NCBI RefSeq assembly: GCF_019145205.1
Contig: NZ_JAHSTT010000009.1
Location: forward strand, 124,001-188,000
DNA from: Pseudomonas khavaziana
GTDB lineage: Bacteria > Pseudomonadota > Gammaproteobacteria > Pseudomonadales > Pseudomonadaceae
Direction of reading: 5' to 3'
Length of the DNA stretch: 64,000 nt
Every line of letters starts with the position of its first letter. The stretch's first letter is position 1. This document shows positions 54,622 to 62,810 of the stretch, in pieces. The notes under the pieces were generated by a model. The model had not been told where the DNA came from. It saw nothing but the letters and a program-made list of their open reading frames with translations, and did not search any database. The translations under genes and the position numbers were made by a program.

Positions 54622-56037
54622 TCATGCGAACCAGCCTTGCAGCCACAATCCATCGCTGTTCCCGACGTTGCGGTAGGCCCAGCCTTGCTGGCCGGCGCGG
54701 GTCTGGATCAGGTAGTAGTCGCGGCGCACATCGGCGCCATCCCACCAGCCGGTTTCGATGCGCTCAGGGCCCATCAGGATGCGCACGCCCTGCTCGCTCA
54801 GCAAGGTCGGTTCGTTCAGCAACCAGCCGGGCCGCCGGACCTTGCTCAAGTTCGGACATGGTCGGCTGTCGGTCGCCGCTTGCCAGGCACATTCGGGGCG
54901 GTGATCGGCGTGGAAACGCAGGCCCTGCACGGCGTCATCCCCCAGGCGCGCACGCAGGCGTTCGCGCAATTGTTCCCACGGCAGGGTTTGTTGCGGGCGG
55001 TCGTCGAACAGGTCCTGGCGCTGCGGCACGAACACCGGCAGGTCCTCGGCCACCAGGCGCAAGCCGCGCACCGGCGAGGTGACCTGGACCTGCTCCAGGC
55101 GTCCGCGGGCCAGTTCGAACAGCATCAAGGGCTCGCGTTCGGCGCTGAGCAGGCCAACCTTGATCACACTGTCGGGTGCCTGGGCATGTTCCAGATGCAG
55201 GTCGAAGCGCTGCACGCCACTGTCGCGCCCGCAAAGGAAGGCCGACAAGTCGCCGGTCAAGCGGCGCAAGGGAAACAGCAGGGCCTGGTGGGATTGCACA
55301 TCGAAGTTCAACTCGATGCGCGCATTGAACTGATCCGGGGGCTGATAGAACTCCAGGGCCAACGGCCGTTGCCCGCTCAAGGCGTCAAGGTGCTTGAGCA
55401 GGCTGGCGTCAAAGCGCCGCGCCAGAGTGTGCCGGGGCAGTGCCTGCACCTGGGCCAGGGTGCGCAGGCCCATGCGTGACAAGGCCGTGGCGGCCTGGGA
55501 TTCAAGACCGGCACGGTCGATGGGCAGCAGCGCCAGGGCCTGCATCAAGGCGTTGTCATCGGCGACGGCCAGGCCATCGTAAAGGTTCGCCAACACCCTT
55601 GCCGCCGCAGGATTGGGCGCAGCGACGATGCGGTGACGAAAGCCAAGCTCGGCCAACTCCTTGCGCAAACGCGCCTCGAACTGCGGCCAGGGCCCGAACA
55701 GGCCCAGGCTCGACTCGATCTCGAACAACAAGGCCCGTGGGTAATACAGGCTGACCTGGGAGCTGAAACGGTAGGCCCAGGCGGCGAGCAACTGCTGCAG
55801 GCGCTCGATCTCCAGGGGATCGTATTCGACGCAGGCAAAGCTTTTGGCCAGGGCATGGGCCGCCGTCAAGGATTGGCCGGGGCGCAGGCCCAGTGCGCGG
55901 GCGGCGGCATTGACGGTTTGCAGCACCCGCCGCTGCGGAGTGCCGGCCAGCAGTGCCAGCGGCTGGTCGGGCTCGGGATGCACACGCTGGGCCCCGTCCA
56001 GCGCCAATTGCGGGAAGACAATACACACCCAACGCAT
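54622..56037 (-). CDS. imuB: ImuB, catalytically inactive Y-family polymerase-like protein
   Basis: A 471-residue protein of the Y-polymerase fold that bridges DnaE2, the beta clamp and ImuA. The N-terminus MRWVCIVFPQLALDG replaces the usual metal-binding D-x-D of active Y polymerases, and FEIESSLGLFG lacks the usual acidic pair, so it should not polymerise. Little-finger sequence follows. QQTLPWEQL could be a clamp-binding peptide but this is a guess. The ATG at 56037 is eight bases from the imuA stop; the longer upstream frame is inside imuA. Confidence 0.93.
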   Translation of the reverse strand: MRWVCIVFPQLALDGAQRVHPEPDQPLALLAGTPQRRVLQTVNAAARALGLRPGQSLTAAHALAKSFACVEYDPLEIERLQQLLAAWAYRFSSQVSLYYPRALLFEIESSLGLFGPWPQFEARLRKELAELGFRHRIVAAPNPAAARVLANLYDGLAVADDNALMQALALLPIDRAGLESQAATALSRMGLRTLAQVQALPRHTLARRFDASLLKHLDALSGQRPLALEFYQPPDQFNARIELNFDVQSHQALLFPLRRLTGDLSAFLCGRDSGVQRFDLHLEHAQAPDSVIKVGLLSAEREPLMLFELARGRLEQVQVTSPVRGLRLVAEDLPVFVPQRQDLFDDRPQQTLPWEQLRERLRARLGDDAVQGLRFHADHRPECAWQAATDSRPCPNLSKVRRPGWLLNEPTLLSEQGVRILMGPERIETGWWDGADVRRDYYLIQTRAGQQGWAYRNVGNSDGLWLQGWFA

Positions 56038-56044
56038 GGCAACC

Positions 56045-56659
56045 TCAATGCCCCGCCAGGGCAATCGGCGCCGGGTGGGCCAGCCCGCCCCGGCATTTGA
56101 GCACCCGCACTTGCGCGGGCCTGGCCTCGACCGCCAGGCGCAATGCCGCGGGCGATGCATTGACCGCTTCACTCAAGGAGCGCCAGGCAAACGCCAGGGT
56201 CTGGCCGGTTTCCGCCGCCACCTGCAAACGCCGCAAGGCCCGGTCATCGGCCTTGCGCGGCCAGCACAACACCGCACCGCAACTGCCAGAGCGCAGGCAC
56301 TGCTCCACCGCCCACAGCGCGTCGCGCTCCTCGGCCTGGATGATGCAAAGCTTGCGCACATCCACCCCGGCGTTCTGCCAGGCGTGGGGGTACGGCGTAT
56401 AGGGCGGCGCCACCAGCACAATGCGCTCGCCCAGGGTCGACAAGCGTGCCAGGGTCGGCAGTACCAACTGCAACTCGCCCACACCGTCCTTGGACATGAG
56501 GATTTCACTCAAGGCCGCTTCTGGCCAGCCGCCACTGGGCAGCACCGCATCCAGCGCCGCCAGCCCCGTAGGGTGCACGCTGGCCGGTGGCGCGGCGGGC
56601 CGGCCCTTCCAGACTCGCCCGCCATTGAACAGCGAGTCCAGGGCAACCACGGCGCCCAT
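56045..56659 (-). CDS. imuA: ImuA, RecA/SulA-like mutasome accessory protein
   Basis: A 204-residue RecA-fold protein of the translesion mutasome. HPTGLAALDAVLPSGGWPEAALSEILMS is the ImuA signature; the Walker A region has GVGELQL rather than a true GKT. LVAPPYTPYPHAWQNAGVDVRKLCII and ALRRLQVAAETGQTLAFAWR follow. The start overlaps the lexA2 stop by one base (TGATG). It lies between lexA2 and imuB, so it is SOS controlled. Confidence 0.92.
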   Translation of the reverse strand: MGAVVALDSLFNGGRVWKGRPAAPPASVHPTGLAALDAVLPSGGWPEAALSEILMSKDGVGELQLVLPTLARLSTLGERIVLVAPPYTPYPHAWQNAGVDVRKLCIIQAEERDALWAVEQCLRSGSCGAVLCWPRKADDRALRRLQVAAETGQTLAFAWRSLSEAVNASPAALRLAVEARPAQVRVLKCRGGLAHPAPIALAGH

Positions 56660-57276
56660 CAGCCTTGCCTCACCAGGCCGCAGAACACCCCTTCGATGGC
56701 CAGGTCCTGGTCGGGACCAACCACGATGGGTTGATACGAAGGATTGCGTGGCAACAGGCGAACCCGGTCGCCGCTGCGCTCGAACCGCTTGATGGTGACT
56801 TCACCGTCCAGGCGCGCCACCACAATCTGCCCGTTCAAGGCTTCGACGCTGCGGAGCACGCCCACCAGGTCGCCGTCGAGAATGCCGTCTTCGATCATCG
56901 AATCGCCCTGCACCCGCAGCAGGTAATCGGGGGTTTTCGCGAAGGTGGCTGGGTCCAGTTGCAAGCGGCTGTGCACTTCGGCATCGGCGCCAATGGGCCG
57001 GCCTGCGGCCACTCGCCCCAGCACCGGCACATCCAGCCACTCGGGACGCGCGGGTTGATTGAGCAGACGAATACCACGGGCCTGGTTGGGGTTGACCTCG
57101 ATAAAGCCAGCGTCGGTCAGGGCCACCACATGCTTGCGGGCGACGCTGGGCGAGGCAAAGCCGAACGCCTCGGCGATCTCGGCGAGGCTGGGGGGCTGGC
57201 CTTGTTGCGCGATGCGGTCGCGGATAAAGGTCAGGATGGCGGTACGGCGGGGGGTCAGGGTCGTCATGGAGTACAT
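56659..57276 (-). CDS. lexA: LexA2 SOS repressor
   Basis: A 205-residue LexA-type repressor. The N-terminal winged helix is LTPRRTAILTFIRDRIAQQG and FGFASPSVARKHVVAL. The autocleavage site is Ala91-Gly92 (GRVAAGRP) and the Ser126 (GDSMIEDG)/Lys163 (VTIKRF) dyad is intact. It heads the lexA2-imuA-imuB-dnaE2 cassette, so it is the second LexA typical of pseudomonads. The ATG at 57276 has AAGGAG five bases upstream; the ATG at 57267 is an alternative. Confidence 0.93.
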   Translation of the reverse strand: MYSMTTLTPRRTAILTFIRDRIAQQGQPPSLAEIAEAFGFASPSVARKHVVALTDAGFIEVNPNQARGIRLLNQPARPEWLDVPVLGRVAAGRPIGADAEVHSRLQLDPATFAKTPDYLLRVQGDSMIEDGILDGDLVGVLRSVEALNGQIVVARLDGEVTIKRFERSGDRVRLLPRNPSYQPIVVGPDQDLAIEGVFCGLVRQG

Positions 57277-57285
57277 TTGTACTCC
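57268..57285. promoter_or_regulatory. LexA2-type SOS operator over the lexA2 start
   Basis: GGAGTACA, TT, TGTACTCC has perfect 8-bp arms. The core AGTAC-N6-GTACT is close to the AGTAC-N4-GTGCT-type box reported for P. putida LexA2. It covers the ribosome binding site and start codon of lexA2. Confidence 0.75.
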
Positions 57286-57406
57286 TTTGGGAAATTTCTG
57301 ACAATTGCCGTCAGTCGGGGGTGAGGTTAACTAGGTGGGTGCGCGACTCTGAATCTGGGATGGGGGCTTGATTTCATGACGGTCTGATTGGCTGCACTCG
57401 GTAAAA

Positions 57407-57499
57407 AATGTGGGAGGGGGCTTGCTCCCGATGGCGGTGGGTCAGTCCCAGATGCGTTGCCTGATACTCCCTCATCGGGAGCAAGCCCCCTCCCACATT
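57407..57499. repeat. REPIN, type A
   Basis: Facing type A REPs lie upstream of lexA2 and downstream of nudK. A degenerate single REP (GGGAGCAAGCTCCCTCACC) follows at about 57545-57565, reaching the nudK stop. Confidence 0.88.
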
Positions 57500-57561
57500 G
57501 GATCGCGGGCGCATCAGTGGGATCATCGGCGGCTGTCAGGCCGCTGCGGGAGCAAGCTCCC

Positions 57562-58149
57562 TCACCAGCCTTCTTTCAGCATCCGCAATTCAAGATGCTG
57601 CAACAACATGATCGTCTTGCCATCCACAATATCCCCACTTTGCACCCTCTCCAATGCCTGCTCGAAACCCAGTTCGAGCACCTCGATATCCTCGCCCTCC
57701 TCCGCCAGGCCACCGCCGTCCCCTACCCGATCGCCTGGTTGGTATTCACCGATAAAAAAGTGAATCCGCTCAGTCACCGAGCCCGGACTCATGAACGCCG
57801 CGTAGATTTTCTCCACATGCCCCACGCGATACCCGGTCTCTTCCTCGGCTTCCAGGCGGATGCGTTCTTCGGGGCTGGCGTTGTCGAGCAAGCCGGCCGC
57901 CGCTTCGATCAGGTAGCCGGGGTAGTCGTTGACGAAGGTGGGCATGCGGAACTGGCGGATCAACAGCACCGTGCGTTGCCCGCGGTTGTACAGCAGGATC
58001 GTCGCGCCGTTGCCGCGGTCGTACACCTCGCGGGTCTGGGCTTGCCAGCTGCCATCCCGGCGACGCAGGTCGAAGCTGTATTTTTTCAAGAGGTACCAGC
58101 TGTCCGAGAGGGTTTCTTCGGCGGTGATGCGAACGGGGCTGTTGTCCAT
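57562..58149 (-). CDS. nudK: NudK-type Nudix hydrolase
   Basis: A 195-residue Nudix pyrophosphatase similar to E. coli GDP-mannose pyrophosphatase NudK. AEETLSDSWYLLKKYSFDLRRRDG, YDRGNGATILLYNRGQRTVLLIRQFR and the Nudix box AAGLLDNASPEERIRLEAEEETGY (Glu cluster binds metal) are visible. FMSPGSVTERIHFFIGEY is typical. It is divergent from the alpha/beta hydrolase gene; the shared gap has a dyad at 58240-58261. Confidence 0.9.
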   Translation of the reverse strand: MDNSPVRITAEETLSDSWYLLKKYSFDLRRRDGSWQAQTREVYDRGNGATILLYNRGQRTVLLIRQFRMPTFVNDYPGYLIEAAAGLLDNASPEERIRLEAEEETGYRVGHVEKIYAAFMSPGSVTERIHFFIGEYQPGDRVGDGGGLAEEGEDIEVLELGFEQALERVQSGDIVDGKTIMLLQHLELRMLKEGW

Positions 58150-58239
58150 AGTGGGCCTATGCAGGTGGGAACAGGTTCAGTGGCGATGGCTGCCGTTGAG
58201 CCGACCACCCTAACAACCTGCGCCTGGATTGTTCAATGC

Positions 58240-58261
58240 TGTAACACTTTGCTCTGTTACA
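58240..58261. promoter_or_regulatory. Inverted repeat in the nudK/hydrolase divergent region
   Basis: TGTAACA (58240-58246), eight bases, TGTTACA (58255-58261) is a perfect 7-bp dyad. It lies 90 bp before nudK and 72 bp before the hydrolase gene, suitable for an operator. The regulator is unknown. Confidence 0.4.
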
Positions 58262-58333
58262 ACCGTCGCATTAATGCCTGCGCGCCCGGGCCATCTGGTA
58301 AAACCCGTGCTTCGCTTTTGTCCTGGAGCTTTC

Positions 58334-59260
58334 ATGTCTTCTCGCTTTATCGCCCGCCTGGGTCTGCGCTGGCTGCCCTTGTTGTGCATGGCTGCGTTGA
58401 TCGTCGGCCTGCCCGTCGGCTGCGCCGTGCTGCAACATAAGGAACGCGAGCTGGTGTTTCGCATCGAACCGGGGACTGCCGGCTGGTACACCGGCCTGCC
58501 CAAGGCGGTGCAGGAGTTCGAACTCAGGCCTGCCAGTTTCAAATCGGGACAGAACATCCATGGCTGGTGGTACCCGGCTGCGAACAAGGATGCGCCGGCC
58601 ATCCTCTACCTGCACGGGGTGCGCTGGAATCTCACAGGCCAGCTGTTTCGCATCGAACAATTGCATGCCCTGGGCTTCTCGGTATTGGCCATCGACTATC
58701 GCGGCTTTGGTCAAAGCCTTGGCGACCTGCCTTCGGAAACCACGGTGTACGAGGATGCACGCATCGCCTGGGAGCGCTTCCAAACCCTGCAACCGGACCC
58801 CGGCAAACGCCTGATATACGGGCATTCCCTGGGTGGCGCGGTGGCCATCGACCTGGCTGCCGAACTGGGCAAGCAGGCGCCGCTGCCGGTACGCGGGCTG
58901 GTGATCGAGTCCACCTTCACCTCCCTGGCGGATGTGGCCACAGCCGTCAGCAACACCTCGTTGCCGGTGCGCTGGTTGCTGTCACAGAAGTTCGACTCCA
59001 TCGACAAGATTGCCGACATCCACATGCCGTTGTTGGTGGTTCATGGCCTCGACGACCGTTACGTGCCACCGCGTTTCAGCCAACAATTGTTTGAAGCCGC
59101 CCAGGAGCCCAAGCATCTGTTGCTGGTACCGGGCGCCAGCCATAACAACAGCATGAGCCTGGCCGGGCGCAGTTATGGCCAAGCACTGGACAGACTGATG
59201 CGCACCAAGATGCCCGACCCGGTGGTGAGTCACTCCACAGCGCGCGACAACGCGTCATAA
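58334..59260 (+). CDS. Membrane-anchored alpha/beta hydrolase
   Basis: A 308-residue alpha/beta-fold hydrolase with the triad Ser165 (YGHSLGGA), Asp240 or Asp241 (HGLDDRYVPP) and His270 (GASHNNS). A hydrophobic N-terminal segment (WLPLLCMAALIVGLPVGCAV) could be an anchor; its Cys lies in a weak lipobox. The bulk would be periplasmic. TGGAG precedes the ATG at 58334. Homologues are annotated as serine aminopeptidase-like hydrolases; the substrate is not known. Confidence 0.85.
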   Translation: MSSRFIARLGLRWLPLLCMAALIVGLPVGCAVLQHKERELVFRIEPGTAGWYTGLPKAVQEFELRPASFKSGQNIHGWWYPAANKDAPAILYLHGVRWNLTGQLFRIEQLHALGFSVLAIDYRGFGQSLGDLPSETTVYEDARIAWERFQTLQPDPGKRLIYGHSLGGAVAIDLAAELGKQAPLPVRGLVIESTFTSLADVATAVSNTSLPVRWLLSQKFDSIDKIADIHMPLLVVHGLDDRYVPPRFSQQLFEAAQEPKHLLLVPGASHNNSMSLAGRSYGQALDRLMRTKMPDPVVSHSTARDNAS

Positions 59261-59283
59261 ACAGGCTTTTCGGCACTGGGTTC

Positions 59284-59302
59284 GCGCTTGGCTGTCAAGC
59301 GC
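59284..59302 (+). terminator. Hairpin after the hydrolase gene
   Basis: GCGCTTG, GCTGT, CAAGCGC is a perfect 7-bp stem 24 bp after the hydrolase stop. There is no T-run after it; a better terminator lies at 59404. Confidence 0.35.
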
Positions 59303-59388
59303 AAACCCTGCCCATACTGGCCCGCAACAGAAGTTGATCAAATAATGACCTGCATTGAAATCGCCAATGCTGCCGGGTCTTCGTAAAG

Positions 59389-59397
59389 TTATCCACA
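59389..59397 (+). other. DnaA-box-like 9-mer
   Basis: TTATCCACA, the consensus DnaA box, lies between the convergent hydrolase and LldD-like genes. A reverse near-match, GTGGACAAC, lies at 59416-59424. No AT-rich unwinding element or replication gene is nearby, so no origin role is claimed. Confidence 0.3.
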
Positions 59398-59403
59398 GAG
59401 ATA

Positions 59404-59437
59404 CCCACGGTTTTCGTGGACAACTCTTTTTATATTT
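59404..59437 (+). terminator. Rho-independent terminator
   Basis: CCACG (59405-59409), loop GTTTT, less one base, CGTGG (59415-59419), then a T-rich tail CTCTTTTTATATTTTT. It would end the hydrolase transcript, before the convergent LldD-like gene. Confidence 0.6.
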
Positions 59438-59452
59438 TTACGGTTTTTTTGC

Positions 59453-60613
59453 TCAGGCAACACATTCAGGAAAGCTCCCGGGCAGCAAAATCTCGCGGTT
59501 CACGTCACGTATATCGTTATAGCCACACAGCGCCATCGACACGTCCAACTCTCGGGCAATGATATCCAGCGCCTTGGTCACGCCCGCCTCACCCATCGCT
59601 CCCAGGCCATACAAGTGCGGGCGACCGATCATGGTGCCCTTGGCCCCCAGGGCGATGGCCTTGAGTACGTCCTGGCCGGAGCGAATGCCACCGTCGAGCC
59701 ACACCTCAATGCGCTTGCCCACGGCCTCGACAATCGCCGGCAGTTGGCTGATGCTCGACGGCGCGCCATCCAGCTGACGACCGCCGTGGTTGCTTACCAC
59801 CAGCGCATCGGCGCCGGAATCTGCCGCCAGCCGCGCATCCTCCACATCGAGGATGCCCTTGATGATCAGCTTGCCGCCCCAGCATTTCTTGATCCATGCC
59901 ACATCGTCCCAACTCAGGCGCGGGTCGAATTGCTGGGCGGTCCAGGATGACAGCGAACTCATGTCGGCCACGCCCTTCACATGCCCGACGATATTGCCGA
60001 AACCACGGCGCTGGGTGCCGAGCATGCCCATCACCCAGCGCGGCTTGGTCATCATGTTGAGGATATTCGGCAGGGTCAGCTTGGGCGGTGCCGACAGGCC
60101 ATTGATCAAGTCCTTGTGGCGTTGCCCGAGGATTTGCAGATCAAGGGTCAGCACCAGCGCATCCACCCCCGCGGCCTTGGCGCGCTCGATCAAGCGCTCG
60201 ATAAACCCGCGGTCGCGCATCACATACAGCTGGAACCAGAACGGCTGGCCAACATGCTCGGCAATGTCTTCCAGGGAGCAGATGCTCATGGTCGACAAGG
60301 TATAGCGCAGCCCGAATGCGGCAGCGGCACGGGCGGTGAGGATCTCGCCATCGGCATGCTGCATGCCCGCCAGGCCGGTGGGCGCCAGGGCCACGGGCAT
60401 GGCCATGTCCTGGCCGATCATCGTGGCGCGGATCGAGCGTTCATCGATATTACGCGCCACCCTTTGGCGGAATTGGATGCGCGCAAAATCACGCTCATTG
60501 GCGCGATAGGTGCTCTCAGTCCAGGAACCGGAATCAGCGTAGTCGTAGAACATCCGTGGCACACGTTTCTGCGCCAGCTTGCGTAAGTCTTCGATGGTTG
60601 TGATCAACGACAT
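59453..60613 (-). CDS. lldD: FMN-dependent alpha-hydroxy-acid dehydrogenase (LldD-like)
   Basis: A 386-residue flavoprotein of the L-lactate dehydrogenase/glycolate oxidase family. RVPRMFYDYADSGS opens the barrel, PVALAPTGLAGMQHADGE binds FMN, and the catalytic His276 is in VVSNHGGRQLDGAPSS. LDGGIRSGQDVLKAIALGA and IGRPHLYGLGAMGE bind the FMN phosphate. The substrate is probably L-lactate or a related 2-hydroxy acid, passing electrons to the respiratory chain. No lactate permease is next to it. AGAGG precedes the ATG at 60613. Confidence 0.88.
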   Translation of the reverse strand: MSLITTIEDLRKLAQKRVPRMFYDYADSGSWTESTYRANERDFARIQFRQRVARNIDERSIRATMIGQDMAMPVALAPTGLAGMQHADGEILTARAAAAFGLRYTLSTMSICSLEDIAEHVGQPFWFQLYVMRDRGFIERLIERAKAAGVDALVLTLDLQILGQRHKDLINGLSAPPKLTLPNILNMMTKPRWVMGMLGTQRRGFGNIVGHVKGVADMSSLSSWTAQQFDPRLSWDDVAWIKKCWGGKLIIKGILDVEDARLAADSGADALVVSNHGGRQLDGAPSSISQLPAIVEAVGKRIEVWLDGGIRSGQDVLKAIALGAKGTMIGRPHLYGLGAMGEAGVTKALDIIARELDVSMALCGYNDIRDVNREILLPGSFPECVA

Positions 60614-60694
60614 CGGGTCACCTCTCCCTGAACTGAGGGAAGAGATTAACCGGCGATCGGCTGCGCAGCCAACCACTGGCTCGCAACCAAGGTT

Positions 60695-61441
60695 TTATTG
60701 GCTAAGAGGTGCCGCGTGCGACATAGCCAGATGTTCGCTGTTCACCATCAAAAGAGCGTCCATCACCGCATGGCCGCTGGCCGTGTTATCGAAGATGCAC
60801 CAAGTGGGAACACCCGCCGCAGCCGACGACTCCAGCAACCGCGCATAGGCCTGCACACGCTGCGGGCCGTAGGCGCTGTGATAAATGCGCGGCGAGCCGT
60901 GCAAGCGCCAATACTGCACGCCTTGCCAGCCGGCGCCCGGGTCGATCACGGCCGGGTCGGCGTTTACCCGGCCTATCTGCATGTCCAGCAACATGGCCTC
61001 GGCATCGAGCCAACTGGGGTGACGCGGCTCCAGCACCACGGCGCCGGCAAAACGCTGGCGCAGTGCAATGAAAAAACCTGTGGCCAACGCCGGTTCATAG
61101 CGCAACGAAGGCGGCAGCTGTACCAGCAGGCAACCCAACTTCTGCTCCAGGTGCAGGCACTGTTCAAGAAATTCATCCAGCGCGGTAACGCACCCTTGCA
61201 AGCGCAGTTCATGGGTGATGCGCTTGGGCACCTTGACCGAAAAACGAAATGCCGATGGCACCGATTGCGCCCAGCGTGCATAGGTCTTGGGCAGATGCGC
61301 ACGGTAAAACGAACTGTTGATTTCCACCGCGTTGAAGCGCGAGGCATAGCGCTGCAGGTGAGTGCCCTCTTCGACAAACGCCGCCCAGTGCTCGCGCGGC
61401 AGATTCCACCCTGCACATCCCACATACACAGGTGCCGTCAA
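60695..61441 (-). CDS. DUF72 domain protein
   Basis: A 248-residue TIM-barrel-like protein of the DUF72 family: VYVGCAGWNLPREHW, NAVEINSSFYRAHLPKTYARWA, FSVKVPKRITHE, LLVQLPPSLRYEP and VVLEPRHPSWL are family marks. Function is unknown. The start appears to be TTG at 61441, overlapping the previous gene's TGA (TTGA); no ATG gives a complete N-terminus. It is probably cotranslated with the HhH gene. Confidence 0.85.
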   Translation of the reverse strand: MTAPVYVGCAGWNLPREHWAAFVEEGTHLQRYASRFNAVEINSSFYRAHLPKTYARWAQSVPSAFRFSVKVPKRITHELRLQGCVTALDEFLEQCLHLEQKLGCLLVQLPPSLRYEPALATGFFIALRQRFAGAVVLEPRHPSWLDAEAMLLDMQIGRVNADPAVIDPGAGWQGVQYWRLHGSPRIYHSAYGPQRVQAYARLLESSAAAGVPTWCIFDNTASGHAVMDALLMVNSEHLAMSHAAPLSQ

Positions 61442-61869
61442 AACAGCACCTTGGCTGCATCGCGCATGAAAATCTCGATGGTCTTGGGCCCGACCCCGTC
61501 AAACTCGCCGAGGCGCTGTTCGAAAGCGTGACGATCCTCGCTGGCGTGTTTGATCTGGGTGATCTTGCCGGCGTACTCGGCATTCAATTTGGCACTCAGG
61601 TCCAGCAGGCGCTGGGCGGTGGTTTCGTCGTAACGTACGTAGTGGGCACGTCCCAACATCGAAACCAGTTCACGGGAGGTGCAATGCTGCAGCTTGCGCG
61701 GCGTATCGCGGCCCTCTTGCTCGACGATGACCTTGTAAGCCTGGGCAGCGATGGGCGCCTGAATGCGTTTGCCCATCAAGAAACTGGCGACAAACCATTT
61801 GAACAGGCTGTTGTCATCGTCGGGTTTGAGCTCGATGCCCAACTCAGACGCACTGATCGCACGCGCCAT
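61438..61869 (-). CDS. Helix-hairpin-helix (EndoIII-like) small protein
   Basis: A 143-residue protein. The C-terminus FDGVGPKTIEIFMRDA is a helix-hairpin-helix of the HhH-GPD type that binds DNA backbone. SLFKWFVASFLMGKRIQAPIAAQAYKVI is a typical start of EndoIII-like domains. No iron-sulfur cysteine cluster is seen and the catalytic Lys of glycosylases is not obvious. AGGGG lies eight bases before the ATG at 61869. A DNA-binding or repair role is a guess. Confidence 0.7.
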   Translation of the reverse strand: MARAISASELGIELKPDDDNSLFKWFVASFLMGKRIQAPIAAQAYKVIVEQEGRDTPRKLQHCTSRELVSMLGRAHYVRYDETTAQRLLDLSAKLNAEYAGKITQIKHASEDRHAFEQRLGEFDGVGPKTIEIFMRDAAKVLF

Positions 61870-61871
61870 GT

Positions 61872-62081
61872 TCAATGCCCCTTGCGGAGCGTCTCATTGA
61901 TCGCATCTGTCTGACGCTCAATGTCCTTGATCGACGTCGGCGTCACGAGCTTATCGATGGTTTCGGTCTTTGGGTTCGGCCGCTCCAGCGTCTGCCCCTT
62001 GGTGCCGTCAGCCTTACCCTTTTGCGCGTCTTCAGAGCTGATGGGTTCAGGGGTTTTGTCAGCGTTCTTGTGTTCGCTCAC
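61872..62081 (-). CDS. Small hydrophilic protein, unknown function
   Basis: A 69-residue, charged, likely disordered protein (MSEHKNADKTPEPISSEDAQ). It has no signal peptide, Cys or recognised domain. The start is GTG at 62081 with AGGAG eight bases upstream. It ends two bases before the HhH gene's ATG, so it heads a small operon with the HhH and DUF72 genes. A stress-related role is possible but unsupported. Confidence 0.6.
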   Translation of the reverse strand: MSEHKNADKTPEPISSEDAQKGKADGTKGQTLERPNPKTETIDKLVTPTSIKDIERQTDAINETLRKGH

Positions 62082-62276
62082 CGTTCAATCTCCTGGTCAT
62101 TACGGTCGTCCAGACATTGGCGACCCTATGCAGCAGAGCCCGACGAAATTCGATAGTTCAAGGAAATTGCCCTCGTCACCGCTGGCGAAAAAACGCAAAA
62201 AAAATTTAAACCTTTTGCGCGGCCGCCGGCTCAACACTCAGGTAACGACATCACGTCATCCATAAGGAGATTCACC

Positions 62277-62780
62277 ATGACTAGCAAGCTGATGAAACAG
62301 ATGGGCCTGACTTTCGCACTGGCTGCGGGTTCGATTTCCGTTGCCATGGCGGCGACCTCCAATGACTTCGTCGACAAGGCTGCGCAGAGTGGTATCACCG
62401 AAGTCGAGGCCGGCAAACTGGCCCTGCAAAAAAGCAGTTCGGCTGACGTGAAGACCTTCGCCCAGCACATGGTCGACGACCACACCAAGGCCAACCAGGA
62501 ACTGATGGCACTGGCCAAGAAACATGATCTTGAAGTACCGGATGATGCCGCGCTCATGGACAAGGCCAAGAAAGCCATTCTCGAGATGCGCGACGAATCC
62601 TTCGACAAGGCCTATGCCAACAACCAGGTCAACGCCCATGAAGAAGCCGTCGAGCTGTTCAAGAAAGAATCGACTTCCTCGGACAACGCCGAGCTGAAGG
62701 CTTTTGCCAGCGAGAAGCTGCCGACCCTGGAAAAACACCTGAAAATGGCCAAGGAGCTGCAAAGCAAATACGCCAAGTAA
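62277..62780 (+). CDS. DUF4142 periplasmic protein
   Basis: A 167-residue secreted, helical protein. A signal peptide (about 1-23, FALAAGSISVAMAATS) precedes a DUF4142 domain with a ferritin-like four-helix pattern: FVDKAAQSGITEVEAGKLALQKSSSADVKTFAQHMVDDHTKANQEL. The metal-binding role of the family is unproved. AAGGAG lies seven bases before the ATG. The PfpI gene follows 30 bp later, so both are likely cotranscribed as stress proteins. Confidence 0.88.
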   Translation: MTSKLMKQMGLTFALAAGSISVAMAATSNDFVDKAAQSGITEVEAGKLALQKSSSADVKTFAQHMVDDHTKANQELMALAKKHDLEVPDDAALMDKAKKAILEMRDESFDKAYANNQVNAHEEAVELFKKESTSSDNAELKAFASEKLPTLEKHLKMAKELQSKYAK

Positions 62781-62810
62781 TTCACTCACCCACACAGGAG
62801 ATATCCGCTC

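Noticed and set aside
59389..59424. Replication origin
   Set aside because: One perfect and one poor DnaA box only; no AT-rich region, dnaA, dnaN or rep gene. A 9-mer can occur by chance.
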